This document shows, one piece after another, positions 17,560 through 27,930 of a stretch of 29,663 nucleotides of DNA. Source of the DNA: Chara braunii (lineage: Eukaryota > Streptophyta > Charophyceae > Charales > Characeae). A model generated the notes under the pieces. It was given only the letters and a program-made list of their open reading frames with translations. It was not told the DNA's origin and did not search any database. Numbering within the stretch: position 1 is the stretch's first letter; each line of letters begins with the position of its first letter. Location of the stretch: positions 988,189 through 1,017,851 of the forward strand of contig BFEA01000248.1 in the NCBI GenBank assembly GCA_003427395.1, given 5' to 3'. A program made the position numbers and the translations under genes.

Positions 17560-18539
17560 CTAACGGACTGAAACAGAAGGCAACACTCTGGGTATCTGGT
17601 AAAGAGAAAGATGCAGCATTACGGTCAATGATACCAAGGCAAATGGCTGTTAAGTTTCGCCAATTTGAGTTTCAAAAAAAAAAAAAGGACTCTATATGAA
17701 TGCAAGAGAAAAGGTTTGGGTGGGGTCCAAAGACATCATCGAAACGGAAATTCTCTGAAACTGGAACAAGGCCAAACAGCACAGAGTCGCAGATACTGCA
17801 TGCAAGATTCGGTTATGTTTGGCTAGCAAAGAGGCAAGGTGGAAGCCCTCTAGGGATCCATACTACTTTTTTGTTTTTTCTTTAAACAGCCCCCGGGCCC
17901 GCTAGCCGTGCTCCAGGGTTTCAGACATAACACAGAAGATAACAACAGATGCTCGTCGGTACAGTCGTCAGCAGGAACCGCTAGCTGTGGACGGAAGACG
18001 GGGCCTGCGAGAGGGATGACCCATGGCGTCTATATATTCGTCAAGAGGCAACTCTCAACCCTCCTACTCAGGGGTGATGGGAACCACAATGATCAGAAGA
18101 GAGATAGGGAGTACCACAATTCGAACTCGTCACGTTTCCACTGCGGGACCAATAGTACGGGTGCAAAACGACAAAACTCAGTGCCGGGCAAGGGTACCCC
18201 AACGGGAAAAGACAAAACGTGAAAAAAAAAAGATTCAGAAGTTGCCAGGTGGTATTATGTGGCCTCTGTGATACCGTGCAGGCCGGGTGGTATAATGGGG
18301 ACTGCATGGTACCGTGCAGGGTTTTATCATATTATGCGGACTGGATGGTACTAGCAGACAGGCCCACAGAAAAAGAAAAGGGTTCTATGGTTTGGGTGGG
18401 CCAGTACCACGTGGGCGGGTCACATTATGTGGACCGGGTGGTACGAACACACACATGGCCACCTCAAAAAAAAGAAAAGCACGCACACACAGCCACGGAA
18501 AAATAAGAAACACACGCAGCCAAGGTTAGGTACAACGTG

Positions 18540-18650
18540 GCCTTATGCCCTGCTGGGTGGTACTATGCGGGATGAGCGGTATTTTGTGGCCTGAGTGATA
18601 CTATGTGGGGTGGGCCAGACTATGGACTGGATGGTACTAAAACACATGCT
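18540..18650. repeat. Degenerate 20-bp tandem units, outside the inverted arm
   Basis: CTGGGTGGTACTATGCGG, GAGCGGTATTTTGTGG, GAGTGATACTATGTGG and ACTGGATGGTACTA follow at about 20-base steps. They are of the same family as the units in the inverted arms. A poly-C and CA run (18652-18698) follows. Confidence 0.7.
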
Positions 18651-18904
18651 CCCCCCCCCTCCTCCCCCACCTCCCCAAACACACACACACACACACGACC
18701 CTGCAAAAAGACATACACACTTAGGCTCAACTTGGCCCTTGACATTGGCAGGGCTAGGCGGTAGCGCTGCGCCCGCCCGGGCTGAAACGACGGGTGCACT
18801 AACACAGCGGGTCAATATCGTGTGTAGGGATGGCGCTTCTTAGAGACTTCCGTGGACGTGGAGACAGGAGAGAGGTGTCGTTTGAGGGGCATGTGGTTTG
18901 AGTA

Positions 18905-18930
18905 GCCATGTGGGGGGGGTGCCACATGGC
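18905..18930. repeat. 9-bp perfect hairpin with G-run loop
   Basis: GCCATGTGG (18905-18913) pairs with CCACATGGC (18922-18930) across an 8-base G-rich loop, inside the unique centre of the foldback element. Confidence 0.7.
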
Positions 18931-19400
18931 ATAGGGTTATGACGACACTCTCTCCGTCTTCTGTGTTTAATCTCTGTCTCTCGCTTCTCCGGTTCTTTGC
19001 TGTCATGGGTCGTTGGATTTGGACTGAATTCTCTGTGAAGCTGTGTTGAAGGGCTTGACATGGTCATTCACAACGCAACCGCGTTCGGGGAGTAACAGGG
19101 AGGCGGGGGCGTCCCACTAATCTCTTCTGGTTGGTGCACTTTTTTTCCGTGGCTGTGTGTGCGTGCTTTTCTTTTTTTTGAGGTGGCCATGTGTGTGTTC
19201 GTACCACCCAGTCCACATAATGTGACCCGCCCACGTGGTACCGGCCCACCCAAACCATAGAACCCTTTTCTTTTTCTGTGGGCCTGTCTGCTAGTACCAT
19301 CCAGTCCGCATAATATGATAAAACCCTGCACGGTACCATGCAGTCCCCATTATACCACCCGGCCTGCACGGTATCACAGAGGCCACATAATACCACCTGG

Positions 19401-20107
19401 GGAGGAGTGGCTCCTATAGGAAGAGGCAGGGGCTGAGTTTGGTCTGGACAGCGGTTGGGCAGTTGGACAAGGGGACTGCAGGAGCAGAGCGGTGCGTGAC
19501 GGTCTGCAGCGATCGGTGACTTCAGGTGAAGTTCAAGGGGGCGTCACGTAGCGACGGGCGCTCTGAGTGCAGCATTTTTTCAGAATTTAACCCTAAGTAC
19601 TACTCCGATAGATTGGTGTTTTGTAAATCGAAACCTAGTCTATTTCCTGATATTTTCTTGGATGGTGAATTGAATGTGGCCGATCTCAACATCCGACGGA
19701 TGATCTGTAAATTGGGAGAGAGAGCTGGGGATGCCTTGCAGTGGGCATTCCAAGGGAAAACCAAGGGTTGCTGCCGGGGCGACGCTGGCCGGAGGCGGGG
19801 TAAGTCGTGTTGCCCTGTAACCTAGCAGGGTGGGGGCATAAGGCCTGGGAGAGTTCGGCAGGGAATAAGACAGTGTTAGGGAATTTTAGAGGGTTTTGTT
19901 AGGGATTCCAGGGCTTCTGAGCATTCGAAGGACTTCTGTGGCTCTCCTTTTTGACTTAGTAATTGCTGCTTGAGTAGCCTAGCAATTGGTCAGCAGTTAT
20001 CCATGTTTTTCCTAAATTTTCCTGAACTCCTTTAATAGTTCTCAGATTGTTCTTAGCCGAAGCCAGGTCGCCCTGGTATTTCAACCAAAAAAAAACAAAA
20101 AAAACAA
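19401..20107 (+). mobile_element. Poly(A)-ended repeat related to the 857-1610 retroposon
   Basis: 19705-19925 matches, in inverted orientation, 1330-1545: blocks GGGCATTCCA, ACCAAGGGTTGCTGC, GACGCTGGCCGGAG, GTTCGGCAGGGAATA and GTTAGGGATT. Here the 3' end is different and closes with AAAAAAAAACAAAAAAAAC at 20086-20105. The 5' boundary is uncertain. A 99-residue frame spans 19526-19825 but has no recognisable domain and ends inside the repeat. Confidence 0.6.
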
Positions 20108-20109
20108 AG

Positions 20110-21060
20110 AGCTCATCACCTGTTTACTGACAGTTACATGTCTACTCCTCTGCCACATGGGTCAGATGTGTACTTGGATCTGAACATTCCTGGTCCCTCT
20201 ATTTGAATGCAGCTCTGGAAAAACAGCGACTTTGGAAGCAAACACAAAATTGTGCTAACAGAAAATTGTCCTCGCCTGACTCCGGCCTAATTCGAGCTCC
20301 TCACTGATGAAACAAAATGACAAAAAAGTAAAAGCCAAAAAGGAGAAACAAAACGGCCCAAAAGGACGAAATCAAAAGCCAAAGGGAATTATGTGATAAG
20401 TAGAAACACATAGAGTACACTTGAGACAAATGACGCAAGAGTAACATGTACACTTGAGACAAATGACACAAGAGGAACTCGGATGAAATCGAGACGCGCA
20501 AACTACGCCGCAAAGTTGACTCGAAATATCAAAATGATTGAACATTTAAGCGCATTCTCACCTTCGCCCCATCAAACCCAGTGAAGGCCCCCCCACAAAG
20601 AAAAGGAAGCCTTTTACATTGATGTCTCTGTCAAATTCCAGCACTTCGAGCTGGTGACCTCAGGTATGTATCTGCTGTTCGTACACATGTCCAAGGCCAC
20701 CCTTTTTCAGCGGGAAAGCAGATTTTGATATCCCCTGGGATGGGACTGCCTTTCCAAACCGACCATGTGCCACCATTTTCGTGGGCTCAGTGGGCAACGT
20801 CTTTGAGTACGAGGCCCGTTTTCCTTTCGAGTATTCACATACATCATCGGCCGCAGGCCCACCGCAGGCAGTGTGAGTACAAGGCCTATTTTCCTTCTTC
20901 GCTATATCGGTGTCCTTGACGCTTGTGTACTTTTTGATGATGCTGAACGATGTTTGTGTACTTACATTAAATTGAGGAATGCATGCTGCCAACCCTCACC
21001 ACAGGCAGTGTGGACTGTGTGCTGCATTGTGCACGCACGGTGTACCACAAGCATGAAACG
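20110..21060. other. Unassigned; two short tandem duplications
   Basis: TACACTTGAGACAAATGAC(G/A)CAAGAG is duplicated with a 33-base period (20416-20441, 20449-20474). GAGTACGAGGCCCGTTTTCC (about 20805) recurs as GAGTACAAGGCCTATTTTCC (about 20874). A minus-strand 110-residue frame covers these and has no recognised domain. Confidence 0.4.
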
Positions 21061-21260
21061 AAAGGAAGGAAACAACAGGGATGGAAATGGAAAGCAAGGA
21101 GTCGAGGAAAACGAAAAACGTTATGGGACCAAAGTAAAGGAGGACAAGGAAAGGGAAGCAAAAGGAAGCAACCCAAGAAGAGAAAGAAAAGAAAGAAGGG
21201 AAAGCAGAGGAAAGCAAAGGGCAAAAAGAAGAAAGGGAGAAAAAGCAGAAGAATCTTCGG
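21055..21260. repeat. Purine-rich tract on the plus strand
   Basis: About 200 bases almost free of C and T, made of GAAAG/GGAAG/AAGAAG words. It yields Lys/Glu/Arg-rich plus frames and Phe/Leu/Ser-rich minus frames, all best explained by composition. Confidence 0.75.
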
Positions 21261-21314
21261 CCGAACAGAAGGATGCATGAGTGTGTAAATGATGTATCTG
21301 AGGATTTTGACTTG

Positions 21315-21372
21315 GGGAAGTAATCAAGGCTGTCCATTCCCAAGGGAAGTAATCAATGCTGTCCACTCGGGC
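21315..21372. repeat. 29-bp tandem duplication
   Basis: GGGAAGTAATCAA(G/T)GCTGTCCA occurs at 21315 and 21344. Confidence 0.75.
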
Positions 21373-21441
21373 CTCTCAACCATAATGGGGAGGAGCGTGT
21401 GTGTGTCTTCATTGTATCCATTTTTGACTTGCCGGGGGAAT

Positions 21442-21561
21442 AGGAACCGGACTGTTGCTCCCCAGAATGGCAGGAGCCAGAGCCGAGAGGTTCTGAATTA
21501 AAAAAAAAAAAAAAAAAAAAAAAAGGAACCGGACTTGCGCTCCCAGAATGGATATGGAGCT
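21442..21561 (+). repeat. Direct repeat flanking an A24 tract
   Basis: GGAACCGGACT...GCTCCC(C)AGAATGG...GGAGC occurs at 21442-21478 and again at 21525-21561. Between them are about 22 bases and then a pure A-tract (21500-21524). It is similar in form to 16896-16993, with a slightly diverged pair. Confidence 0.7.
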
Positions 21562-21783
21562 AGGCCGATTAGGCCTGTTTTTGTTTGAAGGGGAAAAAAA
21601 AAATAGATATGGACCAAGTGTGCCTGGCATGGTCCATTGGGATCATTTCTTGATTTGTGTCTGTCATCCTTGCATNGGGGGGGGGGAATCAAAAGTAAGA
21701 TATAGAGGGAGGCTGGGTGCTGCCAGCAAGCTTCCCGACCAGAGGTAAGGTTGCTTCCAGGGGAACCCTGGAAGAAGGGCCAT

Positions 21784-23068
21784 TGTTAGGGTGGGACACT
21801 CCGTAGCAGCCTCCCCTGGTCAGGTGCCTGGTGCTGCAAGGGTAAGGCTGACCCTGGGTCTTTTCTCTCTCCCCCTTCTGAGCTGAGGAACATGCTTGGC
21901 GGTGATAAGCAACCAGCCTGGCCAACTGGCTGTGCGTCGGAGAAAAATAAGAGCCGTACCCAGAACCCCAACAGCCCAAGACTCCAAATTGCAATAAATT
22001 GCAGTTTCCCAGTCAGGCTGTGGACACTGTTTTCGGCTGTGTAGTCTGTTTACTTGCTGTTTCTTTGTTTTGAACTTTGCGGGACTTGATCCCGTGACCT
22101 GTAACTTGTGTGTTCTGTTTGTAAGTGCTGCCTCCTATGGGACTTCATCTCTGAGTCTGTCACTAGTGGTGTCCGTTTGGTAGCCTTAGGCCATTCGGCC
22201 TTTTCCTTTTGCCTTGTCATAGGTCTAGGTCCCCTTTTCCCCCTGTTTCCATCTAGATGCAGATGAGTCTTGGGTTGTTGCCTTTGGAGTCCATCGTAGG
22301 TCTAGGCAGAGGGTAGAAGTAGCGGGCAGGAACTTTGGTTGGGGTCTTTTCACATTTTCGTTGGCTGGGGAAACTCTGCCCGTCCGTTGTTGGAGCGCTA
22401 CTGCTCTATTTTGGGCGACGTCATCTTCTTCCTCGAAGCCCAGCCATAGCTGGGGGTTGTGAAACGAAGTTGAAGATCGCACTGCTGCTATTTTGCAGCT
22501 CTGCATGAGAGCTTCCACAGGACTGTGTTGTGGGGTTTCGGCGCTGCCATTTTCCACTTGCCAGCCATATCTGCTGTTCCTCCTCACGAGGAACTTCATC
22601 TTCTTCGAAGTGCTGGATCGGTTGTCTCCTTCTTCATCAGGACTTCCAGCGCTGCACTTCCGTGCGGGCGCTGGTGCTGCTATCATTGGGGTTGCTGGTT
22701 CAGCTTGGCACGTTGTGAGAGCTGTGGGGTTACTGCTGCTACGGCAGCCACAGCCAGGGGTATGAGTGGCGACGAGGAAGAAGACTACTCCTGCATACTT
22801 CGTTGAAGACTTGTTTTTGGTTTGTTCGGGGTTGTTGTAAACGCGGTTGTGATTCTTGGAACAAGTACTTTGGATTGATTGGAGGAGGATGAGGGATTGC
22901 AGAATTGAAATTCGTTTTTCAATTCTCTGTGTATTTTGAGCTTCCGCTGTGCATATCTTCTCGCCGGTTTTGTGTGGATTTGCCTCCTTCGAGTCTACTC
23001 TGCAATTGCATGCGTGTATGGGAACGTGTGAATTCGTTGTGGATTGAAGTTCAATCGGGTACATAACA
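21784..23068 (+). mobile_element. LTR-like block
   Basis: The block opens TGTTAGGGTGGGACACTCC (21784) and a matching terminal TAACA ends at 23068, giving 5-bp inverted ends TGTTA/TAACA. A GCAATAAATTGCAG at 21990-22004 could serve as polyadenylation signal. Against a solo LTR, the 5 bases on each side (GCCAT and AAATG) do not match. TGGCGACGAGG at 22767-22777 resembles a retrotransposon primer-binding site, which would instead end the LTR near 22765. No gag or pol coding was found. A 279-codon minus frame (22225-23064) has no recognised domain. Confidence 0.35.
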
Positions 23069-23077
23069 AAATGGTGG

Positions 23078-24180
23078 GTGACATGGCTAAAGCATGGGGT
23101 GTGGCAGATAAAGCATCTATGGTCAGAAGGAAAAGGTCAGTGGAAAACAGCGAGAGAACTGAGAAGCCTTCTTAACGGCAGAGGCAGTCACGAACTTCTG
23201 GAAAACCTCAACCTGCTAATAGAGACACCAATGGAAGTATGGAGACTGGGTAACCTAGCGACACGAAAAATAACCAACAACGGCATTTCAAGCACAGAGA
23301 AGGGAGGGCCCACAAAGGAACCAACATGTACCAAATAGAGGAGCCAGGTGCCACAACAAGTAAGCTCGATAAGGATTCAAGAATACAGATCTCGGTGAGG
23401 CTGGAATTGGTCAGGGGAGGGTGAGGGTCATAGAGAGGAAAGATTTCACTATCTACAGACCAACAACAGCAGTGGAGGACCTAGAGATTGATCCGGCGGA
23501 ATGGGCTTGGAACTGAGAGGAGGGAGGCTGAACATGGCGCTAAGAACAAACATACTGCACTACTCAACTAAGTTGGGGTATAAGCTCAGAATGAGATCGT
23601 ACCCGCTGGAGTACCATTATTAAAGCATTGGGAAGATGGAATGGGTGTGCTTCCGGCACGGCTTACTTCCTTGCCATGGTCAGGATTGAGTTCTATTGGA
23701 CTGGGGCGGGTCAGGAGCTTACAGTGGCTAATCATCCACATGCCACTACCTGTCAACGAATGGCTGAATAAATGGAGGAGTCAAGAAAATAGAGGACTCC
23801 AGAATAAACTATCCTTACGCTCTGTGGACAATCTGGAAGAGGCGATGTCAGCAAACGATAGACAGGAGGCAAATGCATATCAACGAGGCACAGAAAATCT
23901 TCAACAAGCTAGTGGAAATGGACATCCGGGCCCAATGGATGAGGGCAAGAAAAAAGGATGGCGGAAAAACCAGCGGGACCAAAGGAAATGAAAAACAAAT
24001 TCGAGCAAGGGGTACTAGGCAAGGGGAAAGCAGCAGCGTTAGAGGGGGCAGGCCTCAGATTCTACTTGAAGACGGCAACAACAGCCCACAACAAGGGGCA
24101 ACAGAGCAATGAGGGGTTCAAGAGATGGAATGCACACAGGGAAGGAACGAAAGACTGCATTGAAGAAAGGATTTAGCTAG
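23078..24180 (+). mobile_element. Third LINE remnant, ORF2 3' part
   Basis: Plus-strand fragments read IKHLWSEGKGQWKTARELRS and ETPMEVWRLGN (23105-23260), LEIDPAEWAWN (23485-23515), a Y-S-T-K-L-G-Y-K-L segment (about 23560-23590) and YALWTIWKRRCQQTIDRRQ followed by WMRARKKDG (23815-23965). This order is that of the post-RT region to the C-terminal tail of plant LINE ORF2, including the I/L-W-x-x-W-K-x-R element after zf-RVT. Stops and frameshifts are frequent. Confidence 0.6.
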
Positions 24181-24499
24181 GGTTTAGGGTTCACGGGGAA
24201 GAAAAGCAACCAAGGAGATAGCAATGTCGCTATGGGAGGCCATTTAAGTAGTAGTCCAAGAGAACAGAAGCATTTCAGAAACCAGCAGGGATAGGGGAAG
24301 CTAAGTATAAGCTACTTGGGATTGCATTTTCTTTGAGCTTCAAGAGGTTATTGGAAGAATTGATAATAGAGTTTAGGGTAAGGGTTTTACATTCTAAAGA
24401 ATGGAGATTTGAAGAGGAGGGTGGCTACGATTCCGTTGCCGTTACGAAGCGAAACTGGGTGATGATCCCAGCAGTTTTTGAGCAAGAAGTCTTTAGTAG
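24181..24499. other. Unassigned region
   Basis: No gene or clear repeat. It contains single GGTTTAGGG-like words at 24181 and 24374. Confidence 0.3.
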
Positions 24500-24760
24500 A
24501 AGATAGGCTAGAAGGATAGATTCAGCTCGTTCTTCGCTGTTTTTTCAATTTGTTTGTCCAGTTCTTGCTTGGTTTGGTTTGGACTCTGGAGTCTTTGGAC
24601 AGTAGCATTTAAATTGGGCTGCTGGACCGGGCTTCCAGCACAAGCCGAAGCTGGGTAATGGCCCCAGTGTTTTTCCGAGCTGTTTGTGGAGGGATTCCCG
24701 GCCTCCTTTTCTGCTGCTGTAATGAAAAGCTGCATTTTCATTTTGTAATTAAACCACCAC
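24500..24760 (+). mobile_element. SINE/LINE 3'-end copy
   Basis: CTGGACCGGGCTTCCAGC, AAGCCGAAGCTGGGTAATGGCC and GATTCCCGGCCTCC follow the same order as at 9143-9250. The tail here is T/A-mixed (CATTTTCATTTTGTAATTAAA), without a pure A-run. The antisense frame 24508-24741 is not considered a gene. Confidence 0.6.
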
Positions 24761-25680
24761 TACCATTCGCAGCTGTAGTCCCAGTTGAGAAAACGACCTC
24801 ATCCAAAAAAATTGCCGCCGCACGGCCGCTGATAATTTTTGATCGGCGGCTACCAACCTTGAAAACAAGTGGAACCCACCCGAGGGCCCACATATGAGAA
24901 AGGTAATCGCGGTAAAAAAAAAAAAAAAAAAAAGAGCCATACCAGCATAACAATACCACAGTATGCAGTGCATGAGGTTAAAAAGGGCCATGGCGGCGTA
25001 AGAAAAATAAATGGGCTGATAAGTCGGGGGTGTAGGCTGTGAAATGGGCCCAGCATCCCACAATTTTGAGTTCACTGTCCAGTCAATACAAACAGGAGGT
25101 CGTCCTTTTCGGGGCCACATAAGTAAAACAGAAATTGGCCGAGCAACACCTCATCTGACGCACAAAACACAATGACATTTTTCTTCAGCAAAGAAACAAG
25201 TTAAGGGTTCTTGGGGAGGGGAACCTTTGACTTACCATCTGCGTCGTCCCGATCTCAAGCACTCCATTTTGCACTGCCACGCACACAATCGTCTGCACAC
25301 ACATTTGTGGGGGGCCACAGAGTCAACGTTGACTCCCTTCATTGCCTTCAGTGTATGGCAGGGGTGTAATGGGGGTGCAAACAGACGGATTTTAAGAATG
25401 CCGGTAAGATAGCGCCCAAACAAAGTGGAGCAGATGAACACCATTTGGACAAACACATCCTCATTACTTGTGAGCGGCTAAGCACATAATCCAATTGGCT
25501 TAGACCACCACCATCCATCTTCGCCATACCGTTTTGATCGCACCATGCATACAACTATCCCCCCCTCATATACTCATTCTAGGTTTGCACCTTTGCACAA
25601 ATGCCCTCATGCTCATCTTGGGTTCTTCACTTTGAAGAGGGCATATGGTCATCCAGGTCAGGCTATGGGTTAGGAAGAGG
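24761..25680. other. Unassigned; A19 tract at 24915-24933
   Basis: No gene is visible. The A-tract after GGTAATCGCGGT may mark another small retroposon end. The rest shows no repeat I can name. Confidence 0.3.
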
Positions 25681-25699
25681 GTCACAGGATGGGTGAAAA

Positions 25700-26100
25700 G
25701 CATATGGACAAGAAACAACTATGTGATGCAAGACAGGTTCTATGACTCAGCATGTCTTTTGCTTCTTGTTTCTCCTTCTCCGTCTTCTTCTTCTTCTTCT
25801 TCTTTCTTCGTCTTCCACAGGTGCACGTCAAAGGTGAGGAAGCATGTGGACAAGAAACAATGTCATGCAACATAGGTTCTATCATAACTTCCATGACTCT
25901 GGCAATCCTGGTGAGGAAGCATGTGGACAAGAAACAATGTCATGCAACATAGGTTCTATCATAACTTCCATGACTCTGGCAATCCTCCTCCTCCTCCTTC
26001 TCCTCCTCCTCCTCCTCCTCCTTCTTCTTCTTCTTCTTTTCTTCTTCTTCTTCTTCTTCTTCTTCTTCTTCTTCTTCTTCGCCGTCTTCGTCTTCCACAG
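25700..26100. repeat. 77-bp tandem repeat interleaved with TCT/CCT microsatellites
   Basis: Units 25834-25910 and 25911-25987, starting GTGAGGAAGCATGTGGACAA, are identical or nearly so. A diverged relative (GGACAAGAAACAA...CAGGTTCTATGAC) lies at 25700-25750. TTC runs follow the first relative (25785-25806), and a CTC/CTT run follows the last unit (25984-26080). Both runs are followed by TCTTCGTCTTCCACAG and GT(G/T)GCA(C/T)GTCAAAG. The whole block of unit, TTC run and TCTTCCACAG was therefore duplicated. Confidence 0.85.
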
Positions 26101-27500
26101 TTGCATGTCAAAGATGAAATGCACAAGCAGAGAGCAGCAAATGACAGCAACAGCACATCCACAGTGTTTGCAAGCAGAAAGCAGCAAATGCCAGCTTGTT
26201 CAACAACATAGAATGAAGCTTCAAAAGATATAAATCCATTCCAGCATGTATATTATATTCATCAAATGCACAGAACCCAATAGGGCCAATACAATCATGA
26301 ATCCCAACTCAATGAAAGAGTAGGGCAAACTCCAAGCTTCTCAGTGCAGGCGCAGTGAAGTACGGGTGTTTTTTTGTACTTGTCAAATTGAGCCTGAGTT
26401 CAAACTCATTTCCAAGCCTGTGCTTGGCTTCTAAGGTCGTCTGAGCCTTAATCGTCTTTTGCTGAGCTGACAATTTTGGAAATGGGTGACTGTCCACGGA
26501 TCACATCATGGCAGCTTAAGTTTTTTCCTGGCAAATTAGGGAGCCCGAATCGAAACTGCTTTAATTCCCAAGATCCACAGAGTTTCGTTTGGCAAGGTAG
26601 ATCCACAGAGTCTGATTGTCTAAGGTCGATCCGCAGAGTTTCAATGTGTAGGTATCTTCAGCTCCAGGCTAATCTACAGTCTCACCAATCACTACCACAT
26701 ACCAGTCTCAAAGTGCCAATGCATATCCAGCATCCGATGTACACTTCACTATTCTTTGGCTATTGTTTTTTTTTTTTTTTTTCCAGCTGAAAATCCCAAA
26801 TTATTATTCCCCAAACACAACTTCCAAGTTCATAATACAGACGGCTATGGCCCTCAGTTCATCACTCTCCCTCAGGTTGGTATGCTCTCCCTCTCCTCTC
26901 TCTCTACCTCACCGTCTCTCCTCACTTGTATCTCTCGCTCTCCTTACTTCGACCACTCACTCTCACTCTCTGAATGCACTCGCCTCTCTCTCTTGCTACC
27001 CTATCAGCTATGGTGGCCATCTCCCTCCTAGCTAGCCCTAGCTATGGCGCTGCTGCGCCAGCTTCTTCCTCAATCTCCCCAACCAGTCCATCCATATGGC
27101 CGCACAAGCGTTCAGCAGAGCTTCGGCAACACTCGACTTGACAAGTGAGTCCTTCGTAGCTTTGTAGCTCTATAGAGAGCAGCTGAGTTGAGATCTTTGT
27201 CGGCTCCAGACCGGTAACAGTCTCCCAAGGCCTGTCGGCTGCACTTTTCCCAGTTCAAGAACCCACGAGACTTTCCCAGGTTGCTGCTGCTAGATTTGGA
27301 CTGGGACTTTGGACTTTTCTTGTCCGGTACCGGGCCCACCTGACTTCTAACTACTCCATACTTTACTGACGGCCTACCAGGGCCCTACCGACCTACAGGA
27401 CCTAAGTTCGGCACTTCAACCGCTGGGCCTGCCGAATCAGTTACTTTTCGTGGAACTGGACCATTGGGACTTCTGGGACCCGGACTCGGGACACTGGCTG
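26101..27500. other. Unassigned region with a 28-bp tandem triplication
   Basis: (A/C)GATCC(A/G)CAGAGT begins at 26571, 26599 and 26627, three units with a 28-base period. A T17 run lies at 26765-26782, and 26880-27000 is CT-rich. No gene is recognised. Confidence 0.45.
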
Positions 27501-27532
27501 CAACATGAAATCCTTAAAAAAAGGATATTATC

Positions 27533-27551
27533 ATATTATAAATTATAATAT
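27533..27551. repeat. Perfect AT hairpin
   Basis: ATATTATAA, one A, TTATAATAT: nine paired bases on each side in a short AT-only island (27525-27560). Confidence 0.7.
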
Positions 27552-27659
27552 ATTTGAATTTCTTTTGAATCTTGAGTAAAGTTACCAAAAATGGCCCACT
27601 TGGAGCTGTCATTGGTCCTCTAGGCAACTTCAAAATCTTACCGATCGAAAGTCTTTTCA

Positions 27660-27930
27660 TTCGAAAGTTTTTCCGCCTTCAGCTCTTTATTCTCCTCACC
27701 ATTTCTCCCTTTCTTCTTCTTTGATTACTTCTCTTTTCACTCTTTCACTCTGCTTTCCATTCCGGTACCATTCAGGTACCCTTCTCTCCTGCGCTGGGGA
27801 GAAGAGGGGAAACGAGGGGGGGAGGTGGAGGAGGGAAGGGCGTGGTGGGGGTGATAGATGGGGTGAGGGCGAGGGTATTGGGACTAGTGGATTTCTAGGA
27901 GAAGGGGGGGAGGGGGGAGAGTACCTCATG
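27660..27930. repeat. Pyrimidine-rich then G-rich asymmetric tract
   Basis: 27670-27770 is CT-rich. 27796-27922 contains many runs of four or more G on the plus strand, separated by short spacers, and could form G-quadruplexes. Frames here on both strands are compositional. Confidence 0.6.

Larger units (their letters stand above)
16500..18230 (+). mobile_element. Second LINE remnant, ORF2 3' half, with nested insertions
   Basis: Plus-strand coding remnants run in order. LEFDPIEWAW (about 16560-16590) matches LEIDPAEWAW in the third LINE near 23490. KFSVKLGHKILCQQLQED then SLVKTPEADRIATTLWRKFK (about 17020-17145) fits the region leading to zf-RVT. A LTIYTALPVNRRLH segment (17198-17240) and a Cys/His-containing stretch (GCKACSDSEQD, about 17487-17520) fit the zf-RVT. 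Later, LHARFGYVWLAKRQGG lies near 17797-17845. The remnant is interrupted by at least three insertions described separately. Confidence 0.65.
18245..19400. repeat. 259-bp inverted repeat around 638 bp (foldback-like element)
   Basis: Arm 1 (18245-18503) and arm 2 (19142-19400) are reverse complements without indels. I find only two or three mismatches, for example near 18402 and 18435. The middle (18504-19141) is unique and shows no transposase. Sequence outside the arms does not match, and no target-site duplication is visible next to CCAGG/CCTGG. The arms themselves are built of roughly 20-bp degenerate units like GGGTGGTATTATGTGG. Candidates are a foldback or MITE-type element, or a recent inverted duplication. 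Confidence 0.9.

Noticed and set aside
20873-21288. Lys/Glu/Arg-rich frames resembling a basic nuclear protein
   Set aside because: The stretch is a purine tract; both plus frames and the minus frames are compositional.
22225-23064. 279-codon minus-strand frame
   Set aside because: No domain, no splice or start context, and it coincides with an LTR-like block.
24178-24385. TTTAGGG words suggestive of plant telomere repeat
   Set aside because: Only isolated single or double words, no array.
26763-27035. Frames beginning with poly-Phe
   Set aside because: They start in a T-run and continue through CT-rich low-complexity DNA.
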